Shown here piece by piece: positions 17,404 to 26,153 of a stretch of 64,000 nt of DNA. Origin of the DNA: Methanococcoides seepicolus. Its GTDB lineage: Archaea > Halobacteriota > Methanosarcinia > Methanosarcinales > Methanosarcinaceae. Where the stretch lies: NCBI RefSeq assembly GCF_023684405.1, contig NZ_JAGSOI010000001.1, positions 1 through 64,000 on the forward strand, written 5' to 3'. The notes beneath the pieces were generated by a model. The model did no database searches, was not told the DNA's origin, and saw nothing but the letters and a program-made list of their open reading frames with translations. Position 1 is the stretch's first letter. Each line of letters opens with the position of its first letter. The position numbers and the translations under genes were made by a program.

Positions 17404-18180
17404 TTATCCAAGCCTTTCGATGATAAGCTCTGCAACCTGTTTGCCTGAAAGAAGCATTCCACCAAAGACAGGACCCATACGAGGTGCACCTGCAACAGCA
17501 TTAGCAGCCATCCCTGCAACGTAAAGGTTTGGATATACCTCCTTTGTGGTCTCAAGGAGCATCTTTTCCCCGACATCCGCCCACATTGGCTTCTCACCCA
17601 CTACACCGAGTTCGCCGAGCTTTGCCCCGGGAACCTTGCGCTGGACAGTGGAGCAAACGACTGCAGGATGGCCAGTACCATCGACAACGACCTTAGAACG
17701 TATTGCCAGAGGATCAACATGCAATTTCCCGATCTCAACAGCAGTCCAATTGATAACAAGACCACATATCTCATCATTTTCCCGGATCATAACATCCTCG
17801 ACATTTACGAGGTTGAATATCTCAGCACCTGCAGATGTTGCACCACTGATGAGCTTACCAACAGATTCCACAGAATTTGCGATATAATAGCCCTTTTCGT
17901 ACTCACGGTATGAGATACCGAACTCATCAAGGATGTGACGTGCATCTTCCTGTACGACAATACGCGGGAACATCATACCGCCAGCCCACATGCCGCCGCC
18001 AACAGCCAGTTTCTTCTCGTAGATGACCGTCTTCAGGCCTGCTTCTGCGAGATATTTTGCTGCTACAAGGTTAGCAGGGCCGCCGCCCACAAGTGCTACA
18101 TCAACATCGGTGTAATCAAGGAAGACCTTTGAGAACTCGTCTATAATCGCTCTTGAAATCGTGACCTCATCCAGTTTCAT
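17404..18180 (-). CDS. thi4: Thi4-family thiamine thiazole synthase
   Basis: Thi4 proteins make the thiazole half of thiamine from NAD, glycine and a sulfur source. The 258-aa protein has an FAD/NAD-type fold beginning VDVALVGGGPANLVAAKYLAEAG, then IYEKKLAVGGGMWAGGMMFPRIVVQEDARHIL, VVDGTGHPAVVC and the C-terminal VAGMAANAVAGAPRMGPVFGGMLLSGK. Yeast Thi4 gives up an active-site Cys sulfur, whereas studied methanogen enzymes carry His there and use sulfide. A Cys does occur in the GHPAVVC segment, but I cannot align it by eye with the donor site. An older name is ribose-1,5-bisphosphate isomerase. Confidence 0.9.
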   Translation of the reverse strand: MKLDEVTISRAIIDEFSKVFLDYTDVDVALVGGGPANLVAAKYLAEAGLKTVIYEKKLAVGGGMWAGGMMFPRIVVQEDARHILDEFGISYREYEKGYYIANSVESVGKLISGATSAGAEIFNLVNVEDVMIRENDEICGLVINWTAVEIGKLHVDPLAIRSKVVVDGTGHPAVVCSTVQRKVPGAKLGELGVVGEKPMWADVGEKMLLETTKEVYPNLYVAGMAANAVAGAPRMGPVFGGMLLSGKQVAELIIERLG

Positions 18181-18312
18181 ATTAGTACCTCATGATAAAT
18201 TGAAAGCAAAAGCTCATTGCATGCATGTATCTTAAAGTTATTGGAATCGGCAATTTCAGTATACAAACCGGATAATGAAAAGAATGACACGAACTAAAAA
18301 ACACAAGAGATA

Positions 18313-18334
18313 AATGATCCCGAAAGATCATGCC
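18313..18334 (-). terminator. Small hairpin at the 3' end of the sensor kinase gene
   Basis: On the minus strand ATGATC-TTTCGG-GATCAT spans the stop codon of the kinase. T-rich sequence follows about 20 bases downstream. The stem is short, so the terminator reading is tentative. Confidence 0.35.
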
Positions 18335-19806
18335 TTATTAAGGGTCACCCAGAACACACTTCCTTTTTCGTAAGGATTGTCACCCACCCCAACTTTGCCA
18401 CCATGCAGGTCAACTATTCTCTTGACTATCGCAAGACCCAGACCCGAACCTTTAATGCCGCCTTTATCCAGCCTCTTGAACCGTTCGAAGACCAACGGTT
18501 TATCTTCATCGGAGATACCGAATCCCTGGTCCAGAACCTTTACCTTCCACTCCTTGCCAAGATCATCTATTCCCACAGTAATACGAGTGTCCTCTGGACT
18601 ATATTTTACTGCATTGGAAAGCAGATTAAAGAACACCTCTTCTATCGTCGTATCAACTGATGCAGAATAAACACCCTCTTGTGGCAGAGATATCTCAATA
18701 CCAGCCCCTTTCAACTGTGGCTCAAGGGAGTGTACAACATTTCTTAATATTACAGCCAGGTCCATTGGCCTTAGCTTCACCTGTGAAACCGACTCCACCT
18801 TTGCAAATGCAGCTGCACTCTCGATCATATCAATAAGTTTGGAATTTGCACGTTTTATGGCCTGGAGCATCTTAAGGTTCTCACCTTCAAAATTACCCCT
18901 TTTTAGAAGGATATCGGTAAAACCTTTGACACCACCCGCCGGATTCATCAGGTCATGCCTGATAATGTCAATAAAGAGATCCTTTAGCTCATTGGAATGT
19001 TCAAGTTCCTCCGCATACCCCTTTAAAGCAACTTCTGCCCTCCTACGTTCGGTAACATCTTCACCAGAACCCAAAATAGAGGTATTTTCCCCCCCTTCAT
19101 CCCATATAAGGACATGATGCCAACTGATAAGACGTGCTTCGCCATCAAGGGTACGGATCGGTATTTCGGTGTACTCATAGGTATTTGGATCGCCTTCGAG
19201 CAAACTGGAAAAAATAGCCTTTGAACTTTCAACATGGTCTTCAGGAATGAAAGTATCAAACCAATTCTTACCAAGGATCTCATCTTCACTGCCCCCAAGG
19301 ATCTCACAGCCTTTTTTGTTGATAAGAGTGATATTTTGGGATTTATCAACTACCATGAGAATTACGCCTGCAACATCAAGATAGTTCTGTGCCTGATCCC
19401 TTTGTTGCACCAACCTGTCATTCAACTGCCTTATCCTTAAAAGAGAACGCACCCGTGTTGCAAGTTCCAGCCTGTCGACCGGTTTAGAAAGAAAATCATC
19501 CGCCCCCGCATCAATGCTCCGGATCTTATCATCCTTACCGGAAAGTGCGGTAACCATTATAATAGGTATCAATTGATAACGCGGATCGGCCTTCAACTGT
19601 TCGCATACTTCAAAACCACTAACATCCGGCATCATTATATCAAGAAGTATAAGGTCCACATCTTCAGTTGCAACCTTCTCAAGACCTTCCAGACCACCAT
19701 ATGCAGAAATTATTTCATAATCAGGGGAGAGATATATCTCCATCAGTTCCACATTCAAAGGTTCGTCATCAACGACCAGTATCCTCGGAGCGGCATCACC
19801 GCGCAT
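18328..19806 (-). CDS. Receiver-PAS-histidine kinase
   Basis: This 492-aa soluble signalling protein has three modules. A receiver domain (residues 1-125) has phospho-acceptor Asp56 in LILLDIMMPD. A PAS domain (about 135-260) includes GKNWFDTFIPEDH. The kinase core has an H-box variant, FIDIIRHDLMNPAGG, near 285, and the ATP-binding N, G1 and G2 boxes (FFNLLSNAVKYSP, VLDQGFGIS, GSGLGLAIVKRIVDLHGG). No transmembrane segment is visible, so sensing is cytoplasmic, perhaps through PAS. The start lies 21 nt after the stop of the single-domain receiver, so the two form an operon. The output and signal are unknown. Confidence 0.9.
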   Translation of the reverse strand: MRGDAAPRILVVDDEPLNVELMEIYLSPDYEIISAYGGLEGLEKVATEDVDLILLDIMMPDVSGFEVCEQLKADPRYQLIPIIMVTALSGKDDKIRSIDAGADDFLSKPVDRLELATRVRSLLRIRQLNDRLVQQRDQAQNYLDVAGVILMVVDKSQNITLINKKGCEILGGSEDEILGKNWFDTFIPEDHVESSKAIFSSLLEGDPNTYEYTEIPIRTLDGEARLISWHHVLIWDEGGENTSILGSGEDVTERRRAEVALKGYAEELEHSNELKDLFIDIIRHDLMNPAGGVKGFTDILLKRGNFEGENLKMLQAIKRANSKLIDMIESAAAFAKVESVSQVKLRPMDLAVILRNVVHSLEPQLKGAGIEISLPQEGVYSASVDTTIEEVFFNLLSNAVKYSPEDTRITVGIDDLGKEWKVKVLDQGFGISDEDKPLVFERFKRLDKGGIKGSGLGLAIVKRIVDLHGGKVGVGDNPYEKGSVFWVTLNKA

Positions 19807-19827
19807 TATTACACCAAACTCCTCTGA

Positions 19828-20199
19828 TCAAGCAGTTTTACCGAGGTATTCCGGAATTTGCTTCTTGAACTCGTGGATGTCGATAGGTTTTGAAATATAG
19901 CCAGTACACCCGGCATCAAGGAATTTGGCCTCATCCCCTGCCATTGAGTGAGCAGTAAGAGCTACAACCGAAATATCTGCAGTATCAGGGTCCTCCTTTA
20001 AGTGAGAAAGCACCTCAAGTCCATCCATTCTCGGAAGTTGCATGTCCAGAAGAATAAGATCGTATTTAGCCTCTTTTACTTTATCAAGAGCTTCCGGACC
20101 ATCTTCTGCCTGACCTACTTCATACCCCCAGGATTCTAAAAGATCAACTGTTAATTCCATGTTCATGGGATTATCTTCTACAACCAATATTTGAGCCAT
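19828..20199 (-). CDS. Single-domain response regulator (CheY-like)
   Basis: This 123-aa stand-alone receiver starts MAQILVVEDNPMNMEL and has the phospho-acceptor Asp in LILLDMQLPRMDG. The switch Thr lies in VVALTAHSM and the Lys in GYISKPID. No output domain follows. It is the first gene of a pair with the receiver-PAS-kinase and could take part in a phosphorelay with it. ATG at 20199 was chosen because GGTGGC lies just upstream; a GTG at 20208 overlaps that ribosome site and is unlikely. Confidence 0.92.
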   Translation of the reverse strand: MAQILVVEDNPMNMELTVDLLESWGYEVGQAEDGPEALDKVKEAKYDLILLDMQLPRMDGLEVLSHLKEDPDTADISVVALTAHSMAGDEAKFLDAGCTGYISKPIDIHEFKKQIPEYLGKTA

Positions 20200-20556
20200 T
20201 ATTGCCACCTTATTAATAATCTTGATTTAAATTCCGTTGAGTTTTCTATTGCACACAGCCTTGAGTGCCGCATTTAGAAAAATAAACAATAAATTAGCAG
20301 GAATGTGGATAAAGGGATCATGACCATGATCAACCAACTCCCAGCAATTTATATTTGATAAATGATATTATAACATAATATATTTACCAACTCAATATAT
20401 ATTAATTATCCCGTTAAAGTCATATATTGAGATGTTATAGTTCGCATCCTTAGAAATAATAATTTGAAACGGACCTTCGGTAGAATTCGCAGACCATCAG
20501 GAAACAGATTCGATCCAATAGATCTCTTACATTTATAACAAAAAAGAGCTGATAAC
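20200..20556. other. Divergent promoter region with two inverted repeats
   Basis: The region separates the response regulator from the AAA ATPase gene and holds no gene I can support. GATCATG-AC-CATGATC at 20316-20331 is a perfect 16-bp palindrome with a 2-bp centre. CTCAATATAT at 20391-20400 is matched by ATATATTGAG at 20422-20431. The AT-rich stretch 20360-20410 contains several possible TATA boxes for either direction. Confidence 0.5.
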
Positions 20557-21672
20557 ATGGTCAGATCAACCCAGAAGACCACACAAAAAAGAGATAGGGA
20601 AGAGAATGCAGACCCTACTGAACACACTGCAGAGCTAGTCATATTGAAACCGCAGGGATATCCACTTAGCAGCATGCTTGATGAATATCCGGAGATAGAC
20701 AACGCAGAGGTCTTTGAACACTATGCAAGGAAACAGTGGAACGGTTTTGTGGCAAATGAAGGAGAATATTTGTTCGACCGCCGGATGTACCCGGATTTTG
20801 CGTATAAGATAATCGAAGTAGTACCACCTGGTTCTGCCATAGGAATAAAAACCACCATAGTCATCAATGACGAAGAAAAAGCATCGATCATTCCCAGACT
20901 CAAGTCAGATGTCACTTTTGATGATGTGGTGGGGCAGAGCTCAGCACGACAGAAATGTAAACTCATCGAGAGGTTCTTGGAAGAGCCAGAGAAGTTTGGC
21001 AAATGGGCCCCCAGGAACGTACTGTTCTTCGGACCATCCGGCACAGGGAAGACAATGCTTGCAAAGGCCCTTGCAAATAAAACGGACGTTCCATTGCTAC
21101 CCATCAAAGCAACCCAACTGATAGGAGAGTTCGTAGGAGAAGGTGCCCGACAGATCCATCAGCTTTACGAAAGGGCTGAAGAGATGCAGCCATGCATCAT
21201 TTTTATCGATGAGCTGGATGCAATAGCACTGGACAGGCGAAATCAGGAATTAAGAGGCGATGTCGCAGAGATAGTCAATGCATTGCTTACGGAAATGGAT
21301 GGGATCGTGGAACGCCGGGGAGTTTGCACCATTGGCGCGACCAACCGCCCCAACAGCCTTGATCCAGCAGTTAGGAGCAGGTTTGAGGAAGAGATAGAGT
21401 TTGCACTTCCTGATGAGCAGAACCGTTATGCGATAATAGAGAAGAACATCAGTACGTTCCCGCTACCCGCAGAGGATATTGATATGAAAAAGATAGCAAA
21501 ACTCACAGCGGGGCTTTCAGGAAGAGATATTGTTGAGAAGGTTCTGAAAACCGCATTGCACCAGGCAATAATGAATGATGAAGAAGTTGTAAGGCAGGAT
21601 TATTTTGAGGGAGTCATTTCCAAACTGACTAAAAAAGGAGACACTGCTGCCTTGGATAGACTTTATATATGA
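20557..21672 (+). CDS. PAN/CDC48-like AAA ATPase of unknown role
   Basis: This 371-aa protein has one AAA module: Walker A GPSGTGKT at 159-166, Walker [12 protein letters not shown] with DELD at 218-221, and sensor IGATNRPNSLDPAVRSRFEEEIEF with an arginine finger. The C-terminal helical lid contains LTAGLSGRDIVEKVL. The first 120 residues lack the coiled coil of PAN and contain a polar start plus a small beta-rich region, so it is not a second PAN. The C terminus DRLYI has Tyr next to last, loosely like the proteasome-docking HbYX. A small unknown gene follows on the same strand. AAA proteins of this kind in methanogens are uncharacterised as far as I know. Confidence 0.85.
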   Translation: MVRSTQKTTQKRDREENADPTEHTAELVILKPQGYPLSSMLDEYPEIDNAEVFEHYARKQWNGFVANEGEYLFDRRMYPDFAYKIIEVVPPGSAIGIKTTIVINDEEKASIIPRLKSDVTFDDVVGQSSARQKCKLIERFLEEPEKFGKWAPRNVLFFGPSGTGKTMLAKALANKTDVPLLPIKATQLIGEFVGEGARQIHQLYERAEEMQPCIIFIDELDAIALDRRNQELRGDVAEIVNALLTEMDGIVERRGVCTIGATNRPNSLDPAVRSRFEEEIEFALPDEQNRYAIIEKNISTFPLPAEDIDMKKIAKLTAGLSGRDIVEKVLKTALHQAIMNDEEVVRQDYFEGVISKLTKKGDTAALDRLYI

Positions 21673-21712
21673 AAGATGGAACTTTCAACCATTATAACTC
21701 AAATGTGATATC

Positions 21713-21982
21713 ATGAGCACCATAGAGGAAACTGACAGGTTTGAATGCAAGATCGTGAACATAATTGATAACCTGAAACAATGGAAAGGTGTCGTTGTCG
21801 AAGATATTGACTCCGGCGGACGTGTCTATTTTGCCAGGGTCAAAGCAGAAGGATTCACCAAGGAGATAGGAGATTCACTCTTTCTTAGCGTGAAGGAACT
21901 ACCATACGATATTGAAGAGATGTCCATTGAGGTCCACCTTTACGATGAGAATGATACCGAAATTGACTGGACCATACTTTGA
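21713..21982 (+). CDS. Small unknown protein downstream of the AAA ATPase
   Basis: I do not recognise this 89-aa protein. It is acidic and predicted mostly beta (KGVVVEDIDSGGRVYFARVKA, SLFLSVKELPYD, SIEVHLYDENDTEIDW), which would suit a small barrel or OB-like domain. It has no Cys-pair motif and no transmembrane helix. It starts 40 bases after the AAA gene on the same strand and probably shares its transcript, so it may be an adaptor or partner. That role is inference from position alone. Confidence 0.6.
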   Translation: MSTIEETDRFECKIVNIIDNLKQWKGVVVEDIDSGGRVYFARVKAEGFTKEIGDSLFLSVKELPYDIEEMSIEVHLYDENDTEIDWTIL

Positions 21983-21999
21983 ACATATGAGAACAGATC

Positions 22000-22728
22000 T
22001 TATTCATCGATCTCATAAGTGTGCATGATACCTTTCTCATCCACACTACTTATTTTTTGGACAGTGTGTTTCATTAGCAGATCGAAGCAGGCCGGATCGA
22101 AGAGGTTGAGACCACCACCCCATTCCAGAATAAGTGAATCCATATCAAAAAACTCATTGATGTTCACAACTCCTGCATTTGATCCATATTCCAGTCCTGC
22201 AGGAAGCATTTCCGGTGCCAGTTCAAATCTTGGTCTTGTGCTAAGCTCAAACCATTCGTGATTTATGACCAGGTTCCATTTATCCTGAGAAGCTTGCTGT
22301 GCAAAAAAAGCTTCAATGGCATAATTGATGTTTATACCAAGTTTCTTGTTCTCCGGTACTTTACGGAGAACGAGATCTTTTTTACGATTCATATCATAAC
22401 GGAACTTTTCAGGATAGTGGAACATCTCCCCCAAATTCATCTTTTCGGATATCATCCTGTTAATATCATGTTCTATTTCCTTCGAATTGGCAAAATTCAG
22501 AGTGATAGCCTGATCGATAAGATTTAAAGGAATATCATCAGCTTCTTTTGCAAGTTTTACCGCAGTATTACAGACTTTGACAGTAAGTTTATTGATGCCT
22601 TTTGAGATTCTGGATATCTCTGCCCCCCATAGATGCCATCTTTGAGATGATATCGTTGAACTCATCTATATAATAAGGATCGATCTTCTGCTTTCGAATC
22701 GTTTCCCCATTGCCTCCCTCAACTCCAT
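22000..22728 (-). pseudogene. Unknown gene with two apparent single-base frameshifts in G-runs
   Basis: The open frame 22000-22665 begins with an unnatural sequence (MSSTISSQRWHLWG), but other frames upstream give sensible protein. From ATG at 22728 the reading MELREAMG leads, after one extra G in the GGGG run near 22708, into ETIRKQKIDPYYIDEFND and ISKMASMG. After loss of one G in the six-G run at 22623-22628 it continues into AEISRISKGINKLTVKVCN and the long 3' frame. The restored protein would be about 240 aa, helical at the N terminus, of unknown function. Two opposite homopolymer indels suggest a decaying gene, phase variation or sequencing errors. I recognise no family. Confidence 0.6.
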
Positions 22729-22845
22729 TTTGAATATTTTTAGACTAACACGTATGATCTTCATTTAGCATAGGCTGCCCCCCAACCAATCCCTGATACT
22801 TTATTGGGCAGTCTAGTAAAAAAGTTTTATCCGCATCCCCACGTA

Positions 22846-23763
22846 TCAATCATCACTAAGGGGAACTTCGATCACCAGAAGGTCTTCGGCAAGTATCACG
22901 TCTTTGAATAACGCTTTTGCATCATTTAGGAGCGGAGTTGCATCGTCTGAATATCTTGAACTCAGGTGAGTCAGGACAAGCTTTTTGACACCGGCCTTCT
23001 TTGCCAGGGCAGCGGCTTCACCTGCAGTCGAATGCATGGACTCTTTTGCCCAGTCGATCATATTGTCAGCAAGGGTGCTGTCATGTATCAACAGGTCAGC
23101 GCCATCACTTGCTTTGAGAACGCCAAGACACGGGCGCGTATCACCAGAATAAACGATCGTCCTACCAGGCCGTGGATCACCTACTACATCCTCAGCTGAT
23201 ATAACCCTGCCACCTACCTCGACCGATCCACCATGGTGCAGTTTTGAAAAGAGAGGACCCACAGGAACGCCAAGCTCAATGGCCTTATCACGATCGAACC
23301 TTCCGGGGCGCTCAGCCTCCACAAGAGCATAGCCGATGCTTGGAACGTTATGCTCGGTATTTAAAGCTACAATGGAATAACCATCACGCTTTATGGACTC
23401 TCCACTTTTGAGCCTTATTGCATTTATTTCGAACTTCAATTTGTAATAACCCATTGCAGTGAGAAATTTCACGAATTCTTCCACCCATTCAGGACCATAT
23501 ATGGTAAGGGGTTCGGTACGCCCCTGAAAAGACATAGTCTGGACCAGACCGGGTATCCCGAGTATGTGGTCTGCGTGGAAATGAGTTATGAATATGGAAG
23601 ATAAATTCATCATTCCGGTCTTTGCACGCATCATCTGCTGTTGGGCACCCTCACCGCAATCGAACATTATAAGTTCCCCATCCCTGTTGACCATGATCGC
23701 GGAAGGATTGCGGTTCGTTGTCGGCAAAGAGCCACCGGTACCTAAGAATGTAACTTTGAGCAT
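22846..23763 (-). CDS. rnz: Ribonuclease Z (tRNA 3' endonuclease)
   Basis: RNase Z trims the 3' trailer of precursor tRNAs. The 305-aa short-form protein carries the metal-binding HFHADH motif at residues 61-66. Further ligand segments are NTEHNVPSIGYALV, YSGDTRPC with the bridging Asp, and LTHLSSRY. The start MLKVTFLGTGGSLPTTNRNPSA is typical. A family substrate for it nearby would be tRNA-His, though that gene encodes CCA. The gene is divergent from S8e across about 180 AT-rich bases. Confidence 0.95.
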   Translation of the reverse strand: MLKVTFLGTGGSLPTTNRNPSAIMVNRDGELIMFDCGEGAQQQMMRAKTGMMNLSSIFITHFHADHILGIPGLVQTMSFQGRTEPLTIYGPEWVEEFVKFLTAMGYYKLKFEINAIRLKSGESIKRDGYSIVALNTEHNVPSIGYALVEAERPGRFDRDKAIELGVPVGPLFSKLHHGGSVEVGGRVISAEDVVGDPRPGRTIVYSGDTRPCLGVLKASDGADLLIHDSTLADNMIDWAKESMHSTAGEAAALAKKAGVKKLVLTHLSSRYSDDATPLLNDAKALFKDVILAEDLLVIEVPLSDD

Positions 23764-23944
23764 GTAAAGATAAATATGCGATAGAATTATTTAGCTGTTA
23801 TCACATAAATGGAATGCTCAATTGAATGGACAAAGCCGCTGGCTCGAAAAGTTCATATAGAATCCTATTAGTAAAGGAAATCCTATTAACCTATATTATA
23901 ATAATAAAAATTCACATTACTTATAATAAATAAGAGGACTAATC

Positions 23945-24322
23945 ATGCAATTCCAGGGAAGATCAAAAAGGAAATACACAGGAGCAAAGATCAAATCCGC
24001 ACGCGGAAAGAGGAAGTTCGAGCTTGGCCGTGAGCCTGCAGCTACCCACGTGAACGACACAAAGAGGAAGAACGTTCCAACACGTGGCGGAAACAGAAAA
24101 GTAAGGCTCCTTCAGGCAAACATCGCAAATGTGACAAACCCAGCTGATGGGAAAACAGTTGTATCTGCTATCGAAACCGTTGTAGAGAACGCAGCAAGCG
24201 GGCACTACGTCAGGCGTAACATCATCACAAAGGGAGCAGTCATCAAGACCGCTGCTGGCAATGCACGTGTCACAAGCCGTCCAGGTCAGGACGGAGTGAT
24301 CAACGCAGTATTGATCGAGTAA
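23945..24322 (+). CDS. rps8e: 30S ribosomal protein S8e
   Basis: This 125-aa basic protein has the archaeal/eukaryotic S8e pattern: [24 protein letters not shown], then [23 protein letters not shown]-type sequence and [14 protein letters not shown]-like sequence (here [20 protein letters not shown]), ending [16 protein letters not shown]. The start follows AGAGGA, and TATA-like sequence lies near 23890-23905. A perfect hairpin overlaps its stop codon. Confidence 0.96.
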   Translation: MQFQGRSKRKYTGAKIKSARGKRKFELGREPAATHVNDTKRKNVPTRGGNRKVRLLQANIANVTNPADGKTVVSAIETVVENAASGHYVRRNIITKGAVIKTAAGNARVTSRPGQDGVINAVLIE

Positions 24323-24344
24323 ATTACTCGATCATTCTTTTTTT
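24313..24344 (+). terminator. Hairpin terminator after S8e
   Basis: GATCGAGTAA (24313-24322) pairs with TTACTCGATC (24324-24333), ten perfect base pairs across the S8e stop codon. A run of seven T follows at 24338-24344. This looks like an intrinsic terminator. A second small hairpin, ACACC-CGAA-GGTGT, follows before the Lrp gene. Confidence 0.75.
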
Positions 24345-24365
24345 ACACCCGAAGGTGTTCAAGGC

Positions 24366-24857
24366 ATGGACGAGCAAACACGCAACATACTGGATATCCT
24401 TGAGGACGATGCAAGGACAAGCTCAGAAGAAATAGCAACACTCACTGGCATGACAGCCGATGAGGTCAGTAGGAAGATCGAGCAACTTGAGAAAGCAAAG
24501 ATCATTCGCAAATACAAGACCATCATCGATTGGGACCTGGCAGGGGATGACTATGTGTACGCCATTATCGAGCTTAAGATAAGCCTTGAACGCAAACTGG
24601 GATATCAGGCAATTGCCGAGAGACTTTACAAGTTCCCCGAAGTACGTTCAGTAAGATTACTTTCGGGTGAAAATGACATAGCAATGACAGTGCGAGGCAA
24701 ATCCATGAAACGGGTCGCCTTCTTTGTAGCAGAGAAAATAGCGACACAGGAACAGGTCCAGAGCACTTCCACACACTTTGTTTTGAAGACCTACAAGGAA
24801 GACGGAGTGATCCTTGATGAACCAGAGCAAGTGAAAAAGCTCGTTGTCTCACCATAA
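24366..24857 (+). CDS. Lrp/AsnC-family transcriptional regulator
   Basis: This 163-aa feast/famine regulator has an N-terminal winged helix (DILEDDARTSSEEIATLTGMTADEVSRKIEQLEKAKIIRKYKTIID) and a C-terminal ligand-binding RAM domain (YVYAIIELKISLER, FPEVRSVRLLSGENDIAMTVRG). Family members sense amino acids. It lies 48 bases upstream of an aminotransferase on the same strand, so it may control amino-acid metabolism through that gene. This linkage is common in methanogens, and the ligand is not known. Confidence 0.9.
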   Translation: MDEQTRNILDILEDDARTSSEEIATLTGMTADEVSRKIEQLEKAKIIRKYKTIIDWDLAGDDYVYAIIELKISLERKLGYQAIAERLYKFPEVRSVRLLSGENDIAMTVRGKSMKRVAFFVAEKIATQEQVQSTSTHFVLKTYKEDGVILDEPEQVKKLVVSP

Positions 24858-24905
24858 GATCTCCCCGCAGATCTGCTTTTTCTAATTAGATCGGAGGAAT
24901 CGATC

Positions 24906-26081
24906 TTGAGAACACAATGCAAACCCTCTCAATTCATAGCAAACAGTATGCAAAAGGTACCACCATCGGGTATCCGAAAGTTCTTTGACCTAGTATCAGA
25001 TAGCGAAGACGTGATCACCCTAGGAGTGGGAGAACCGGATTATGTGACACCATGGCACATAAGGGAAGCGTGCATACATTCCATCGAGCATGGAGAAACA
25101 TCCTACACTTCCAACTATGGACTTATGGAACTTCGCGAAGAGCTCTCAAAACACTATACCCGAAGACATAATGTTTATTATGAACCTGAGACTGAGATCC
25201 TTGTCACCACTGGAGTCAGCGAAGGACTCGACCTTGCGATCAGAGCTATAGTCAACCCCGGAGACGAGGTAATAGTCGTACAGCCTTCATATGTCGCCTA
25301 CGTGCCATCTATCATCTTTGCAGGCGGAGTCCCTGTGACCCTTGGGGCCAGGCCAGAGAATGACTTCAAGATTACAGCAGATGAGATAAGAGCCGCAATA
25401 ACGAACAAGACAAAAGCGGTCATCATCAATTATCCCAATAACCCTACCGGCGCTACAATGGACAGAAGTGACCTCGAGGCCATCGCAGACGTCATTGTGG
25501 AACACGACATCCTGATGATATCAGATGAAGTGTATGAAAGGCTTACCTACGAAGGAACCCATACCTGCTTCTCCTCACTTGAAGGCATGCGCGACCGTAC
25601 CATCCTACTCAACGGATTTTCAAAAGCATATGCAATGACAGGATTCAGGATGGCATACGCCCTTGCGCCGAAAGAGATCATTGATGCAATGATGCTTATC
25701 CACCAGTACACCATGCTTTGTGCCCCGATAACTGCCCAGGTAGGAGCGATTGAAGCCCTTCGCAATGGTGAAGAAGAAGTGGAAAAAATGGCCAGAGAAT
25801 ACAACCGCCGCAGAAAACTTATCGTAGGTGGTCTGAACAAGATCGGACTCGATTGCTTCAACCCTAGAGGTGCATTCTATGCATTCCCGGCAATAAGCAG
25901 CACAGGACTTTCAGCTGATGAATTTGCAGAAAGGCTGCTTAATGAGTATAAGGTCGTAACCATCCCAGGAAATATCTTTGGGGATACAGGAGATGGCTTC
26001 CTCAGATGTGCATACGCAGCATCAAGAGAAGATATAAAGGAAGCACTTGAAAGAATCGGCAATTTTGTCGATGGATTATGA
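24906..26081 (+). CDS. PLP-dependent class I/II aminotransferase
   Basis: This 391-aa fold-type I aminotransferase has LGVGEPDYVTPWHIREA at the substrate end, YPNNPTGATM for PLP contacts, the Asp-Tyr pair in MISDEVYERL, and the Schiff-base Lys in NGFSKAYAMTGFRMAYA. It resembles the archaeal aspartate/aromatic aminotransferase group (often annotated AspC/AraT-like), and substrate cannot be settled by eye. The TTG start at 24906 is supported by GGAGG about eight bases upstream. The Lrp-type gene just upstream probably regulates it. Confidence 0.88.
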   Translation: MRTQCKPSQFIANSMQKVPPSGIRKFFDLVSDSEDVITLGVGEPDYVTPWHIREACIHSIEHGETSYTSNYGLMELREELSKHYTRRHNVYYEPETEILVTTGVSEGLDLAIRAIVNPGDEVIVVQPSYVAYVPSIIFAGGVPVTLGARPENDFKITADEIRAAITNKTKAVIINYPNNPTGATMDRSDLEAIADVIVEHDILMISDEVYERLTYEGTHTCFSSLEGMRDRTILLNGFSKAYAMTGFRMAYALAPKEIIDAMMLIHQYTMLCAPITAQVGAIEALRNGEEEVEKMAREYNRRRKLIVGGLNKIGLDCFNPRGAFYAFPAISSTGLSADEFAERLLNEYKVVTIPGNIFGDTGDGFLRCAYAASREDIKEALERIGNFVDGL

Positions 26082-26153
26082 ATTGACCCATCTTTTTTTC
26101 AACAACGTCCTTTTCCAATAATTTGTTACAATAATTTCTTCTAACTACCCAGA

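Noticed and set aside
20557-21672. The AAA gene as a second PAN
   Set aside because: It lacks the N-terminal coiled coil and OB domain and its N-terminal 120 residues are unrelated to PAN.
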